Under the pieces are notes generated by a model. That model searched no databases. It was not told the origin of the DNA and saw only the letters and a program-made list of their open reading frames with translations. Positions 1-9,277 of a stretch of DNA of 47,923 bases are shown one piece after another. Numbering within the stretch: position 1 is the stretch's first letter; every line of letters starts with the position of its first letter. Source of the DNA: CAZZDA01 sp964652585 (GTDB lineage Bacteria > Patescibacteriota > Patescibacteriia > UBA1544); assembly GCA_964652585.1 (NCBI GenBank), contig CAZZDA010000002.1, positions 1 through 47,923 on the forward strand, given 5' to 3'. Made by a program: the position numbers and the translations under genes.

Positions 1-2
1 CG

Positions 3-902
3 CCAAGTAACGGAGCAATAATACAAGGCAACGTCGGCATCGGGACGACGAGTCCTAACCAAAAACTCACAGTAGAAGGAACATTTAGCTTAAAAGAACA
101 AGCGTCAGCAAATGCCGACACAGCTGCTTATGGACAGCTTTGGGTGAAGAATGATACGCCGAATACGCTTATGTTTACCGATGACGCGGGAAATGACCAT
201 GATCTTACCGCCGCAGGGGGAGCAGAAACAAACTCACTGGAAACGACCATTACCGGCATTCTTGACACTGAAATCTTTATCGGTAACGGCGCAAACTCCG
301 GTACTTTCGCTTCCATAAGCGGGGACGCGACACTGGCAAATACAGGGGCGCTTTCTCTCGCCGCAAACTCAGTGGCGGACAATGAAATTGATTACTCGGC
401 AGTCACCTTAAACGACCTCACCTTTGACGTGGGGAGTGTTTCAAAAACTGAATTCGGATACTTGAACGGCGTGACCTCGGCGATTCAGACGCAGATTGAC
501 GCGCTCTTTGACACTGCCGGTGATTTTATCACGTCGAGTGGTACCACACTTGACATTGACGCTGAGATATATACCGATACCAAGTGTTTGTATTTTGAAG
601 ATCCGACAGCAGACGATGATTTCAACAGCATTTGGCGCAACTCATCCGCCAAAAGCTATACCCTGACTGAAATATGGTGTGAAAGCGACCAGACGGTAAA
701 CCTAGATTTACAGGTGGACGACGGTACCCCAGCGGACGTGAACGGCTCAGACCTTGCCTGCACCTCATCGGAGGCGGAAGATACGACGCTTTCGGGCGAT
801 ACCACTCTTGCCGCCAACGAGGAGCTTGACCTTGCCATAACGAGCGTCTCAGGGACTCCTACGTGGGTATCCGTGTGTTGGACGTATCAGAAGGTGGACT
901 AA
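3..902 (+). CDS. Tail fibre protein, C-terminal part (5' end cut by window edge)
   Basis: The frame is open from base 3, so the gene begins outside the window. The first residues carry the GNVGIGTTSP..KL.VEG repeat typical of phage tail fibres, then a Ser/Thr/Asp-rich beta region and a C-terminal Cys-containing domain (about residues 190-300) that ends in a WVSVCWTYQKVD tail. The fibre fragment at 46533-47923 reads into the same repeat type at the other window edge, so the two are probably one gene split by linearisation. The two ends do not join directly in frame, so some sequence is missing or overlapped. The likely role is host receptor binding at the tail tip. Stop at 900-902, one base before the next start. 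Confidence 0.75.
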   Translation, partial: PSNGAIIQGNVGIGTTSPNQKLTVEGTFSLKEQASANADTAAYGQLWVKNDTPNTLMFTDDAGNDHDLTAAGGAETNSLETTITGILDTEIFIGNGANSGTFASISGDATLANTGALSLAANSVADNEIDYSAVTLNDLTFDVGSVSKTEFGYLNGVTSAIQTQIDALFDTAGDFITSSGTTLDIDAEIYTDTKCLYFEDPTADDDFNSIWRNSSAKSYTLTEIWCESDQTVNLDLQVDDGTPADVNGSDLACTSSEAEDTTLSGDTTLAANEELDLAITSVSGTPTWVSVCWTYQKVD

Positions 903-903
903 T

Positions 904-2190
904 ATGAACAGAGTACACAAAACAATCGGAACAGTGGCAATTACCGGAACGCTCGCTATGGGCGGTACTGTTGCCGTGGATACTCAGATAAACCCCTACG
1001 ATGACAGAGGCACACATTATGAGCTTATATTGAGAAGCGACATTGAACAGGGAGAGCGTGTGGAGATAGCGAAAGACCGTGCTGAAATGACACTCAAGGG
1101 ATGGAATGACGAGTATGCCATTACTATCACGCCGAACGTGCCCGAAGACCCTCTCCTTGCTTCAGGGCGACGGGGTGTGATGCGAGAACGAACCTTTGAG
1201 ACCCAAGCGAGCAGGGCACTCTTTTCAAAGCGGATGGAGTATAGGAGAGGTGACGTAACCGCTTTCATTGAGCCGAAAGAGGGTACCTACAATGAATTTG
1301 ATATTGACTTTACATTGGAGAGCAATCCGGGTACTAATGTATTCACCTATACTATAGCGGGAGCGGAAAACTTTGACTTTTTCTATCAGCCGGCACTCAC
1401 TCCCGAGGAGATTGAAGAGGGTGTGGAGAGACCGGAGAGGGTCGTGGGCTCGTATGCCGTGTATCATAGGGAAAAAGCGAATCATAAGGTGGGTGAGACA
1501 AACTACGGCACCGGCAAGGCATTTCATATTTACCGACCTGAGGCGATTGATGCTCGGGGGAATAGAGTATGGGCGGAGCTTGACTATACCGCCGGTATTC
1601 TTTCGGTGACTGTCCCCCAAGATTTCCTCGACAGTGCGGTATACCCAGTGGTGGTAGACCCGACATTTGGGTATACGAGTGCGGGTAGTTCTCATGTTGC
1701 AACTTGTTTCAAAGATTTTGGAACTCCATACACAAAGAGAGCTGGAATGCCACATATTGCTTCAGAGACAGGAACTCTCAGTACTCTTCATGGTTACTTC
1801 AAAGGAACTGGTGCAACTGACCATCTTCTTGCCATTTATGAAGAGGATGGTAATGGTGCTAATTCTCATTCAAAAATAAGTGATGTTGAAATTGCTTACT
1901 CAGGCACAGCAGGATGGTTTTCTGGTTCTGTTTCTGGTTCAATATCAGCTTCAACGAGTTATATTATGGCGAATACTTGTGACCCGACTCCTTTATCACC
2001 CGTTATTGGTTCGTCTAAATTAGCAACAGATTTTTCAGGAAGTGAAGATTACTTTTTTGGAGATGGAAGTTATAGTTTTCCTGACCCATGGAACATTTCT
2101 GAATCAGGAACGGGACAAAAATACTCCATCTACGCCACATACACAGCAAGTGGAGGAGGAGCAGACCGCCGTATCATCATAACCCAATAA
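904..2190 (+). CDS. Putative secreted or virion fibre-associated protein with swapped C-terminal domain
   Basis: 428 residues. The N-terminus (about 1-28) looks like a signal or anchor sequence: basic start, then a run of small hydrophobic residues. Residues 30-250 form a beta-rich domain with phrases such as GSYAVYHREK, GKAFHIYRP and VPQDFLDSAVYPVVVDP, which I associate with uncharacterised proteins of metagenomic phages and Patescibacteria. From about base 1665 (residue 255) the DNA becomes clearly A/T-richer and the protein changes to a Gly/Ser/Thr-rich beta domain ending in SGGGADRRIIITQ, as expected for an exchanged receptor-binding tip. It starts two bases after the fibre gene stop. Function inferred from context only. 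Confidence 0.6.
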   Translation: MNRVHKTIGTVAITGTLAMGGTVAVDTQINPYDDRGTHYELILRSDIEQGERVEIAKDRAEMTLKGWNDEYAITITPNVPEDPLLASGRRGVMRERTFETQASRALFSKRMEYRRGDVTAFIEPKEGTYNEFDIDFTLESNPGTNVFTYTIAGAENFDFFYQPALTPEEIEEGVERPERVVGSYAVYHREKANHKVGETNYGTGKAFHIYRPEAIDARGNRVWAELDYTAGILSVTVPQDFLDSAVYPVVVDPTFGYTSAGSSHVATCFKDFGTPYTKRAGMPHIASETGTLSTLHGYFKGTGATDHLLAIYEEDGNGANSHSKISDVEIAYSGTAGWFSGSVSGSISASTSYIMANTCDPTPLSPVIGSSKLATDFSGSEDYFFGDGSYSFPDPWNISESGTGQKYSIYATYTASGGGADRRIIITQ

Positions 2191-2192
2191 GT

Positions 2193-2510
2193 ATGAACAC
2201 AATGGAAATACCAACACATTTGAATGAAATCCTTGACCACGTGGAATCCGCGGTAAAAGGACATGTATCCACGCTTACCACGCGGATTATATTGGCTGCC
2301 GGTTCCATTGTTATCGTGGTGGCTGTCGGATGGGGCGTGCACCAAGAAAAAGTGTCAAACAATGAAAAAGATATTGCGGAACTCAGGCAGAGCGCGGCTG
2401 TCTTCATGACCCGCACGGATATTGAAGATCTCCTTGGTGGGCGCGATGCCCGACTTGACAGCATAGAAAAATCCCTTGACCGTATTGAGCGGTCTTTGGG
2501 GACGAAATAA
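2193..2510 (+). CDS. Small membrane-anchored coiled-coil protein
   Basis: 105 residues. One predicted transmembrane helix at about residues 32-49 (ILAAGSIVIVVAVGWGV) separates a short N-terminal segment from a C-terminal heptad-like region (about 55-103: DIAELRQSAA, RLDSIEKSLDRIERSL). This layout is like small haemolysin/XhlA-type phage membrane proteins, but no family is certain. It lies between fibre and tail genes, two bases after the previous stop and four before the next start, so it is co-transcribed with structural genes. It could be a lysis accessory or a virion/membrane-channel component. Confidence 0.6.
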   Translation: MNTMEIPTHLNEILDHVESAVKGHVSTLTTRIILAAGSIVIVVAVGWGVHQEKVSNNEKDIAELRQSAAVFMTRTDIEDLLGGRDARLDSIEKSLDRIERSLGTK

Positions 2511-2514
2511 CACT

Positions 2515-3753
2515 ATGAGTACATCAATCACACAATTCAAATCACTTATCGCGCCGAAGCTCCACGGAACGTCGGTGTCGAAGGTGTCCAATATCAACGA
2601 CAAGCTCGGAGAAGCCGCCGGCAACATGCTTTTGCGTATTGCACCACCTGAGACTATTCGCTCCTCGCGTATTGAGAATGCCATCTATGACAAGGTGTAT
2701 AACTATGTGGCGCAAGACGACATGGGACTTGACTCTCTCATTGACGTGCGCCCCGTGGGACAGGAACGTACTGATGACACGGATGTGCGCCACACACTTT
2801 CCAAGGACTTCGATTTTAAGAAAGAACTGCGAGAAGGACATATAGCGCTTGAATATGTCAATGGAAGCAAGACATTGCGTGTTGCTCATGAACTGACACC
2901 GCGCACTGTACTCCATGAGCTCAACTCTCTCACTATCGGCGGGACGGTGACATTCGGGGGTGATGCAACGGATGAAACGACTGATACCCTTGATTACAAA
3001 TCGGGGGACGCTTCGGTGAAATTCGGACTTTCGGGCGTGACCGGCGAGGCAACGGTGACAATCGACCTTGACAACACTATTGACCTTTCCGATATGAAAG
3101 ACCTCGGTGCTCTCTTCCACTGGCTGAAATTCCCGGACATTTCTCGCCTCACGAGCGTGAAACTGGAATGGGGTTCTTCCGATTCAGTCTACTGGCATAG
3201 TACGCAGACAGCATTTCATGACCGATCCTTTACAGACTTAGGAGATAACGTATGGGGTCTGCTCCGCTATGGATGGGCGGATGCCTCCTCTTCCGGTTCT
3301 CCGGACGAGGATGATTCTGAGGTTCTTGACCACTTGAAGATTACGATTACCTATACGGCGGGCGACGCGCTTTCAAACGTGCGTCTTGACTGTATTACCG
3401 CGGCGCTCGGGGAAGCGTGGGAAGCACTCTATTACTCACAGTATATCTTCACCGACTCTACCGGCGCGACATGGAAAGCACAGCCGACGGCGGAAAGCGA
3501 CTTGATTGTTCTTGATCGAGCGGCGCTCAACATCCTCATTGCCGAGTTTATGATGCTGACGCTTCAGGAGCTTAAGGGGAAGAATATGGCCGCCGATATG
3601 CGCTTCTTTGGTAATCTTCTTGAAGGAAGCGGTGGGAGCGATGAGGAGAGAGGAAAGGTGGGGCTCTATGATGCCTATAATGAAAAATATCCTGACCAAT
3701 CGCTCTCACGAGAGATGGAGTATCACGCTTTTGATTCCCTTGACGGGTACTAA
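2515..3753 (+). CDS. Putative head-tail/tail structural protein
   Basis: 412 residues from the ATG at 2515, chosen because it directly follows the previous stop. The N-terminal 130 residues are mixed helical and charged; residues 130-300 form a beta-rich module (TIGGTVTFGGDATDETTDT, FHWLKFPDISRL, VYWHSTQTAF) resembling a carbohydrate-binding-like jelly roll; the C-terminal 100 residues are helical (ALNILIAEFMMLTLQELKGK). No family recognised. It precedes the nozzle-like gene by eight bases, and order within the tail block suggests a tail or head-closure role. Virion location is inferred. Confidence 0.55.
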   Translation: MSTSITQFKSLIAPKLHGTSVSKVSNINDKLGEAAGNMLLRIAPPETIRSSRIENAIYDKVYNYVAQDDMGLDSLIDVRPVGQERTDDTDVRHTLSKDFDFKKELREGHIALEYVNGSKTLRVAHELTPRTVLHELNSLTIGGTVTFGGDATDETTDTLDYKSGDASVKFGLSGVTGEATVTIDLDNTIDLSDMKDLGALFHWLKFPDISRLTSVKLEWGSSDSVYWHSTQTAFHDRSFTDLGDNVWGLLRYGWADASSSGSPDEDDSEVLDHLKITITYTAGDALSNVRLDCITAALGEAWEALYYSQYIFTDSTGATWKAQPTAESDLIVLDRAALNILIAEFMMLTLQELKGKNMAADMRFFGNLLEGSGGSDEERGKVGLYDAYNEKYPDQSLSREMEYHAFDSLDGY

Positions 3754-3761
3754 TAGACACT

Positions 3762-5573
3762 ATGCCGACAAAACAAGCACAAGATAATATGACGCAGACG
3801 CTCAATCCGGTTGGATATGTCAATCGACGTGAAATTACCAATCTTCCGGGTGTGTTTTTAGTGAAGGGCTCAAAGAACTGCATCATTGAGAATAAAGAGA
3901 AAGTGTCCTCACGAAAGGGGTACACACTTGTTGGCGCGGCAAAAACGGAGAATGTGGGCGCTGTGGGCTCCTATGACTGGGAAACACATCTCAATACCAC
4001 CCGATCCGTGCGCGTGCGCGATGATGGCGATTATGAGGTGTATTTTGAGAGTGTGTGGCATCTTATCAAGTCTTTCGGGAGTAGTCCGAAGCCGAATTTC
4101 GCGGAATGGTGGGATGATACCGAGCAGATTGACATGCTTCTTTCGGTGGACGGCCTTACGGACGGTATTCACATGTGGAGCGGTGCTATAGCAAAAATCG
4201 CAAGCGCGACCGGTACGACACTCACACTTGCAAGCGGGACGTGGTCTGAGCTTGGCTTTTTAACCTCAGGGACGCGCAAGGTGGTGATTGACGGCACGGA
4301 ATATGAATATACCGGAGGAGAGACAACGGACACGCTGACGGGGCTCTCAGGGCTTCCTGCGATGTCTGAGAATGATGTTGTGATTCAGGCGGTACGTGTT
4401 TCCACGCCGGCAACACTTGACGGACTGACACTCGGGCTTATCTCATCGCTCAATAACTATGTATTCTACGGAGATACGCAGAATCGCAAGGTGTATATGT
4501 CGGCAAATGACGACTATACCGACTTTACCTACACGACTCCGCTTCGTGTGCCGGGAGAGGGTATTGCATTTACACTCGACTCAACACCGACTGCTTTTGT
4601 TCCCGGCGGTGAAGAGGAGGCATTCTATATCTCCGGCCGTAAAGATGACTGGTATAAAATCGTCTTTGAACTCTCGGCTGATCAGGGGGATGAGCAGGTA
4701 TTGGTGAAGAAGCTCCCGACGTCCACGGGGCAGGCGGCGCGCTCTCAGGGGGCCGTGGTGCGTATTAAAAACGGTGTTGCCTTTATGACGTTTGAGCCGA
4801 CGATTGATACACTCTCGCGCGTGGGCTCCGGTGCGGTGGACACGCCGACATCGTTCCCCATTTCATATGATATTAAAAACGATATTACGACATATAATCT
4901 TACGAACGCCCACGGTATCTTCTACCAAAATCAGATATTTTTCTGCCTTCCGCAGGAATCGACAATCATCATATACGACATTGAAAATCAGATGTGGCAA
5001 CCGCCTCAGACAGGCATACCGGTGAGCCGTCTCGCTCTCATTGACATCCTCGGCGACGGGACACAGCATCTGTGCGGACATTCCGCCGTATCGAATGAAA
5101 CCTACCGTCTCTTCAACGGATACAATGACAATGACGGCCCCATTTCAGTGGAAATACACTTCGGATATGAGAACTTCGGTATGCGCTTCCATGAGAAGGT
5201 GGCTGATGAATTTGCATCCGAGCTGTATATGAGCCAGAACACGACAGTGAAATCGAAAGTGGTGTATGACTATCAGGGGTCGGCCGATACGCGCGAATTC
5301 ACGATTATGGGCAACGACTCTTCCATCCGCTTCGCGGAGAAGACAGGGGGAGGACTGGGAAGCGCTCCTCTCGGAAGTCAGCCGCTCGGCTCTCTTGCAA
5401 CGGAGGTGGATGATTTGGCGAAGTATCGAGTGATACACGCGACACCGAAGCAGGGTTTCTTTGAACGGCAGCGCGTGTATACAGCGGAAGGTATTGATAT
5501 TCGTTTCTCGGTGATTGCCTACGGCGAGAACACGGAGATGTCCGATTCAGGACCCAATCATATCACCAAGTAA
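3762..5573 (+). CDS. Tail nozzle / stabilisation protein (P22 gp10 / T7 gp12-like)
   Basis: 603 residues, the usual size for beta-propeller tail nozzle proteins of short-tailed phages. The sequence shows successive propeller-like blades, for example GLTLGLISSLNNYVFYGDTQNRKVYMS split over residues 215-245, then AFVPGGEEEAFYISGRKDDW, GIFYQNQIFFCLPQES and YDIENQMWQPPQTGIPVSRL, followed by a region describing a repeated structural element (GGGLGSAPLGSQPLGS). In P22 and T7 this protein plugs the portal-adaptor channel. The assignment rests on this pattern and on position beside fibre genes; it is the main evidence for a podovirus-like tail. Ends 46 bases before the next gene. Confidence 0.6.
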   Translation: MPTKQAQDNMTQTLNPVGYVNRREITNLPGVFLVKGSKNCIIENKEKVSSRKGYTLVGAAKTENVGAVGSYDWETHLNTTRSVRVRDDGDYEVYFESVWHLIKSFGSSPKPNFAEWWDDTEQIDMLLSVDGLTDGIHMWSGAIAKIASATGTTLTLASGTWSELGFLTSGTRKVVIDGTEYEYTGGETTDTLTGLSGLPAMSENDVVIQAVRVSTPATLDGLTLGLISSLNNYVFYGDTQNRKVYMSANDDYTDFTYTTPLRVPGEGIAFTLDSTPTAFVPGGEEEAFYISGRKDDWYKIVFELSADQGDEQVLVKKLPTSTGQAARSQGAVVRIKNGVAFMTFEPTIDTLSRVGSGAVDTPTSFPISYDIKNDITTYNLTNAHGIFYQNQIFFCLPQESTIIIYDIENQMWQPPQTGIPVSRLALIDILGDGTQHLCGHSAVSNETYRLFNGYNDNDGPISVEIHFGYENFGMRFHEKVADEFASELYMSQNTTVKSKVVYDYQGSADTREFTIMGNDSSIRFAEKTGGGLGSAPLGSQPLGSLATEVDDLAKYRVIHATPKQGFFERQRVYTAEGIDIRFSVIAYGENTEMSDSGPNHITK

Positions 5574-5619
5574 TACACATACCACATATTCCTTTATTCG
5601 TATATAATACTTACTGCAT

Positions 5620-7749
5620 ATGTCATTACCTCAATTTGTACAAGCACGAAAAACGACACTCTACACTCCCGTGTCCTCGACGGAGACAAGTGAGATTGTG
5701 CTTTCCGAGCTCGTGGACATCTACGGCAACGAGCTGTCTATGTCGGACTTCGGTACCACCATGTATCTCACTATAAACCCGGGTGGTGATTCGGAAGAGA
5801 TTATTTCCGTGACGGGCTTTACCCGCAACTCGGACGATACGGTGACACTTGATACCGGTATTACCCGCGCTCTGAAAGCTGTCTCGGATTATACCGCCGG
5901 CGGTACGGCAAGTGCACACTCTTCGGGTACGACGGTGGTTGTTTCCAATAATCCGCAACTCTACAACGCCATTCTCGCCGTTATGGTGAACAACTTTGGT
6001 AATGAGACTATTGCCGGCGTGAAGACATTTTCTTCGGTGCCGAAGACATCTGGTGGCGACCCCGTGGCTGATAATGATTTGGCGCGAAAGAATTACGTGG
6101 ACGGCGTGGTGGCGGGTGCCTTTACGACCGCTCGGGTGGTTGTCGGCGCGACCGCCGGGGCGACGATTGCCGATGGACAGGCGGTGTATTTCGATACAAC
6201 GGATGATGAATGGAAGCTCGCGAGCGCGGCGACGGCGGCAACGTGTCAGGGGGTGCTTCTGGGTATTGCCCAAGGTGCGGGAACTGACGGGAACGCCATC
6301 GCGAATGGTGTGCTTATCGTGGGTGTTGATGACGCGCAGACCGGACTCACGGGCGGTGATATTATGTATCTTTCCGACACACCGGGTGCTATTTCGGCAA
6401 CACCGGGTACGGTGGAGGTGACGATTGGTCTTGCGAAGATGGAATCGACCACGGAACTGTACTTTACGCCGAACTTCCAGCACTTCCTTACGGAGGATCA
6501 GCAGGACGCGCTTGAGAACCCGACCTCCGGCACGGCGTTGTCCGCTTCCAATGGCGTGGTGGATGATAATGATACTACCGGTACAGGCAGTGTCGTTCGT
6601 CAGAGTGTTACTTCAGCGATAGAAAAATTCGGAGGTGATGGATCAGATGGTGCCCTAACAGTCACGACTGGAACAACAAACCTTGATGCTTCCGGTGCAA
6701 AGGTACTTATCAAGAACTATACCTCAATTAGTATTACCGGTGATGGAAAGATTGCTGTTACGAATCCTCATACAGAAGGGACAATTTTGATTCTCCGATC
6801 GCAAGGTGATGTAACACTTACATCTTCAGCAGCGCCAATGATTGATCTGACAGGGCTTGTAACTGCAGGTACTGGTGGATCAGGTGGAACCGGTCGTGAC
6901 GATGGCGGAAGTGCAGGAGGTAATGGAAATGACGGAGATTACATTCTTGACGCACTGACACACTATGGTGCAGGTGGCGGAGTTGGAGCATCTAATGTAG
7001 GTGGAACAGGTGGTACGGGAGGTGTTGCTCTAACAAAAGATCAAGGTATATATCGACTCTATTCTGCGACTATTGCGGACATTACAATGAATCGCAATCA
7101 ATATGTTATCCCGGGAACATCAGGCGGAGGCGGTGCCGGTGGTCATACTGCAGATGTTGCAAACCAAGCAAGTCCGGGCGGTGCAGGCGGTGCCGGTGGT
7201 GCAGGCGGTGGTGCACTTATCATTGAATGTGGTGGGGCATGGAACTTTACAACAACAGGCGGTATTTCCGTTGCAGGATCAGCCGGATCAGCTGGGACAG
7301 ATGGAGCAGATGAGACTGGTTCTGGGTCCAATGAAGGAGCAGCTGGTGGTGCAGGCGGAGGCGGAGGCGGTGCCGGTGGTTCTGCTCTTATTCTATACAA
7401 CACACTCACCGCTAACACTGGAACAGTTATTTCAACCGGTGGTAATGGAGGAGCAGGTGGTGATGGAGGCGATGAGACAGGAGGCGCAAGTGGTGGTTTG
7501 GGAGGATCCGGAGGAGGCGGAGGAGCCGGTGGCGGTCATTACTCCGGAGCAGGAGGTGACGGTGGAGATGGCGGAGCGGGACACACTACATCATATAATG
7601 GTTCAGCAGGTTCGAACTCCACAACTGCAACAGGAGGAGCTGGTGGTTCCAAAGGTTCTGTCGGTGCTTATGAAGGTGCCGGTGGAGGTGGTGGTGGAGC
7701 TGGAGCAGATGGTTGGTCTCTCGTTACTAAGAATGTTTGGTTCTCATAA
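5620..7749 (+). CDS. Glycine-rich tail fibre / adhesin
   Basis: 709 residues. Residues 1-330 look like a fibre shaft and attachment region (SSTETSEIVLSELVDIYGN, NETIAGVKTFSSVPK, DNDLARKNYVDG as in many phage fibres). From about base 6600 the DNA becomes A/T-richer and the protein turns into a domain with long runs of Gly (GTGGSGGTGRDDGGSAGG, GGAGGAGGAGGG, GGGGGAGG), as in polyglycine-II-helix adhesins of T-even-like phages (S16 gp38). Such a tip binds a receptor through variable loops between Gly motifs. The composition shift inside one gene suggests domain exchange of the receptor-binding end. The leader upstream (5574-5619) has an A/T-rich stretch with TATAAT at 5603-5608 but no clear -35. 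Confidence 0.7.
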   Translation: MSLPQFVQARKTTLYTPVSSTETSEIVLSELVDIYGNELSMSDFGTTMYLTINPGGDSEEIISVTGFTRNSDDTVTLDTGITRALKAVSDYTAGGTASAHSSGTTVVVSNNPQLYNAILAVMVNNFGNETIAGVKTFSSVPKTSGGDPVADNDLARKNYVDGVVAGAFTTARVVVGATAGATIADGQAVYFDTTDDEWKLASAATAATCQGVLLGIAQGAGTDGNAIANGVLIVGVDDAQTGLTGGDIMYLSDTPGAISATPGTVEVTIGLAKMESTTELYFTPNFQHFLTEDQQDALENPTSGTALSASNGVVDDNDTTGTGSVVRQSVTSAIEKFGGDGSDGALTVTTGTTNLDASGAKVLIKNYTSISITGDGKIAVTNPHTEGTILILRSQGDVTLTSSAAPMIDLTGLVTAGTGGSGGTGRDDGGSAGGNGNDGDYILDALTHYGAGGGVGASNVGGTGGTGGVALTKDQGIYRLYSATIADITMNRNQYVIPGTSGGGGAGGHTADVANQASPGGAGGAGGAGGGALIIECGGAWNFTTTGGISVAGSAGSAGTDGADETGSGSNEGAAGGAGGGGGGAGGSALILYNTLTANTGTVISTGGNGGAGGDGGDETGGASGGLGGSGGGGGAGGGHYSGAGGDGGDGGAGHTTSYNGSAGSNSTTATGGAGGSKGSVGAYEGAGGGGGGAGADGWSLVTKNVWFS

Positions 7750-7754
7750 TACCT

Positions 7755-9272
7755 ATGTCATATACCTACCGACCAACAGCATATGGGACGATGGAGGTGT
7801 TTGAAGGCGACCGCCGTATTTCCACGGTGGCGAGCAGTCAGCTCTCTTCTCTCTACCCAAGCGCGGTACTCGCTGAGGGCTTTTCCGCAGGCGGTATGAG
7901 GACGACATCCGGTACAAGAAATCAGGCGCGAGTGAATGGGGTGGATCTTGATAAGAAGCTCGCGAAGATGGGAGACCAAGAAGCGCAACAGACCGTGGAA
8001 GACACACAGGGTGTGGACTTGAAAGAGGAGGTAACCGGCGATGAGCTCGGTGCTACAACAAATGAAAAGAAAGAGAAAACACGCGAGGAGGAAATCTACG
8101 AGGGGGCTAATAAAGAAAAAGAAATCGCCGATGCCGAATCTCGTGCTCAAAAAGAGAAAGATGACGCGGAGGATACTCTTGATGATATCTACGATTTACT
8201 GAACACATCTTCACAGCGTCTTATTGAAAGTATTAAAAAGACCTACGAAGCACGTATCGATCAGATGAAAGATACGAATAAACGTATTGCGGGCGCAAAA
8301 CAGACTGCCGGCTACAGAAGCGGACGCGCGCGCTACACACCTGAACTCCAATCGGGCATCCTCTCTGACGAGGAACAGCAGGGTATTATGCGCGTCACGC
8401 AGCTTGAAGGGGAAATGCTCTCTCTCATCGCGCAGGCGGAACGGGCACAGGCAATGGATCAACTCGATATATTCAACGAACGCATGGACCGGCTCACTGA
8501 GATTGATAATCGTCTCCAAGAAGAGACTGAGAATCTGCTAAAGGCGGCGAATGACCAGCTTGAAGCTATGCGAGAGGCGGAGAAAGAAGCTCTTGAGCTG
8601 GAAGAAAGAGAACAGGAGCTTATTACGGAAAAGGTGGAGAGCAATGCCCGCGCGATTGCTGATGCCACCGCACATCTCTCCGAGGATGAGCAGATTGCCG
8701 CTCTTACGATATTTGCAGAGGAGCTTGGTACGGACTTCTACACACTCTATGGCTATGTGGCTGAAATATGGGATGAGCAAGAGGAACACGACTTGGAGAT
8801 GGAGAGTAAACGCAGTCTCATCGCTCAGCGAAAGAGAAGCGGATCAGAACCTTCCGCCAGCGATAAAAAAGAGGCGCAAAAAGAGAAAGATTACGAATAT
8901 CTCGACACGCTCATTGCCGAGAAAGGAGCAACAATGACCGCCGACCAGCTCTTTGCCGACGCGCAGAGAAACACATCGGAGTTAAGTGATTCGGAAATTC
9001 GCACCGCGCTTGACGTGAAAGAATATACCGGAGATACACTGACCGATGACGACCTGAAAAAGGTGGCGGAAGGTGCTTTTAAGGGAGCGGAAGAGGATAT
9101 GGAAGCGGCGATAGAGGGTATTCAGGGATTACAGTCTATTACTTTCAATGGAAAAAAGTACGCACTTGGGGATGAACAGAAAGAGGTAATCATCGCCCAT
9201 ATCAGGGATAGCGGTTCATGGTGGGAGAAGTTTCGTGAACGAGGACGATATAAAAATCGTTTTGAAGAATAA
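7755..9272 (+). CDS. Internal virion coiled-coil protein (putative)
   Basis: 505 residues from the ATG at 7755, five bases after the fibre stop. It is highly charged and helical: residues 80-310 are almost continuous Glu/Lys/Arg/Ala heptads (KEKEIADAESRAQKEKDD, LQEETENLLKAANDQLEA). The N-terminus (about 1-60) is a short mixed region (YRPTAYGTMEVFEGDRR) and the C-terminus contains a small globular part (TFNGKKYALGDEQKEVI). No catalytic motif is visible. Lying directly before the giant protein gene, it is probably an ejected or internal virion protein, or a chaperone for the giant protein. Confidence 0.55.
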   Translation: MSYTYRPTAYGTMEVFEGDRRISTVASSQLSSLYPSAVLAEGFSAGGMRTTSGTRNQARVNGVDLDKKLAKMGDQEAQQTVEDTQGVDLKEEVTGDELGATTNEKKEKTREEEIYEGANKEKEIADAESRAQKEKDDAEDTLDDIYDLLNTSSQRLIESIKKTYEARIDQMKDTNKRIAGAKQTAGYRSGRARYTPELQSGILSDEEQQGIMRVTQLEGEMLSLIAQAERAQAMDQLDIFNERMDRLTEIDNRLQEETENLLKAANDQLEAMREAEKEALELEEREQELITEKVESNARAIADATAHLSEDEQIAALTIFAEELGTDFYTLYGYVAEIWDEQEEHDLEMESKRSLIAQRKRSGSEPSASDKKEAQKEKDYEYLDTLIAEKGATMTADQLFADAQRNTSELSDSEIRTALDVKEYTGDTLTDDDLKKVAEGAFKGAEEDMEAAIEGIQGLQSITFNGKKYALGDEQKEVIIAHIRDSGSWWEKFRERGRYKNRFEE

Positions 9273-9277
9273 TCCAT

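Noticed and set aside
7603..7620. GGTTCGAACTCC resembling a tRNA T-loop box in the adhesin gene
   Set aside because: No acceptor, D or anticodon pairing can be built around it; it encodes Gly-Ser-Asn repeats.
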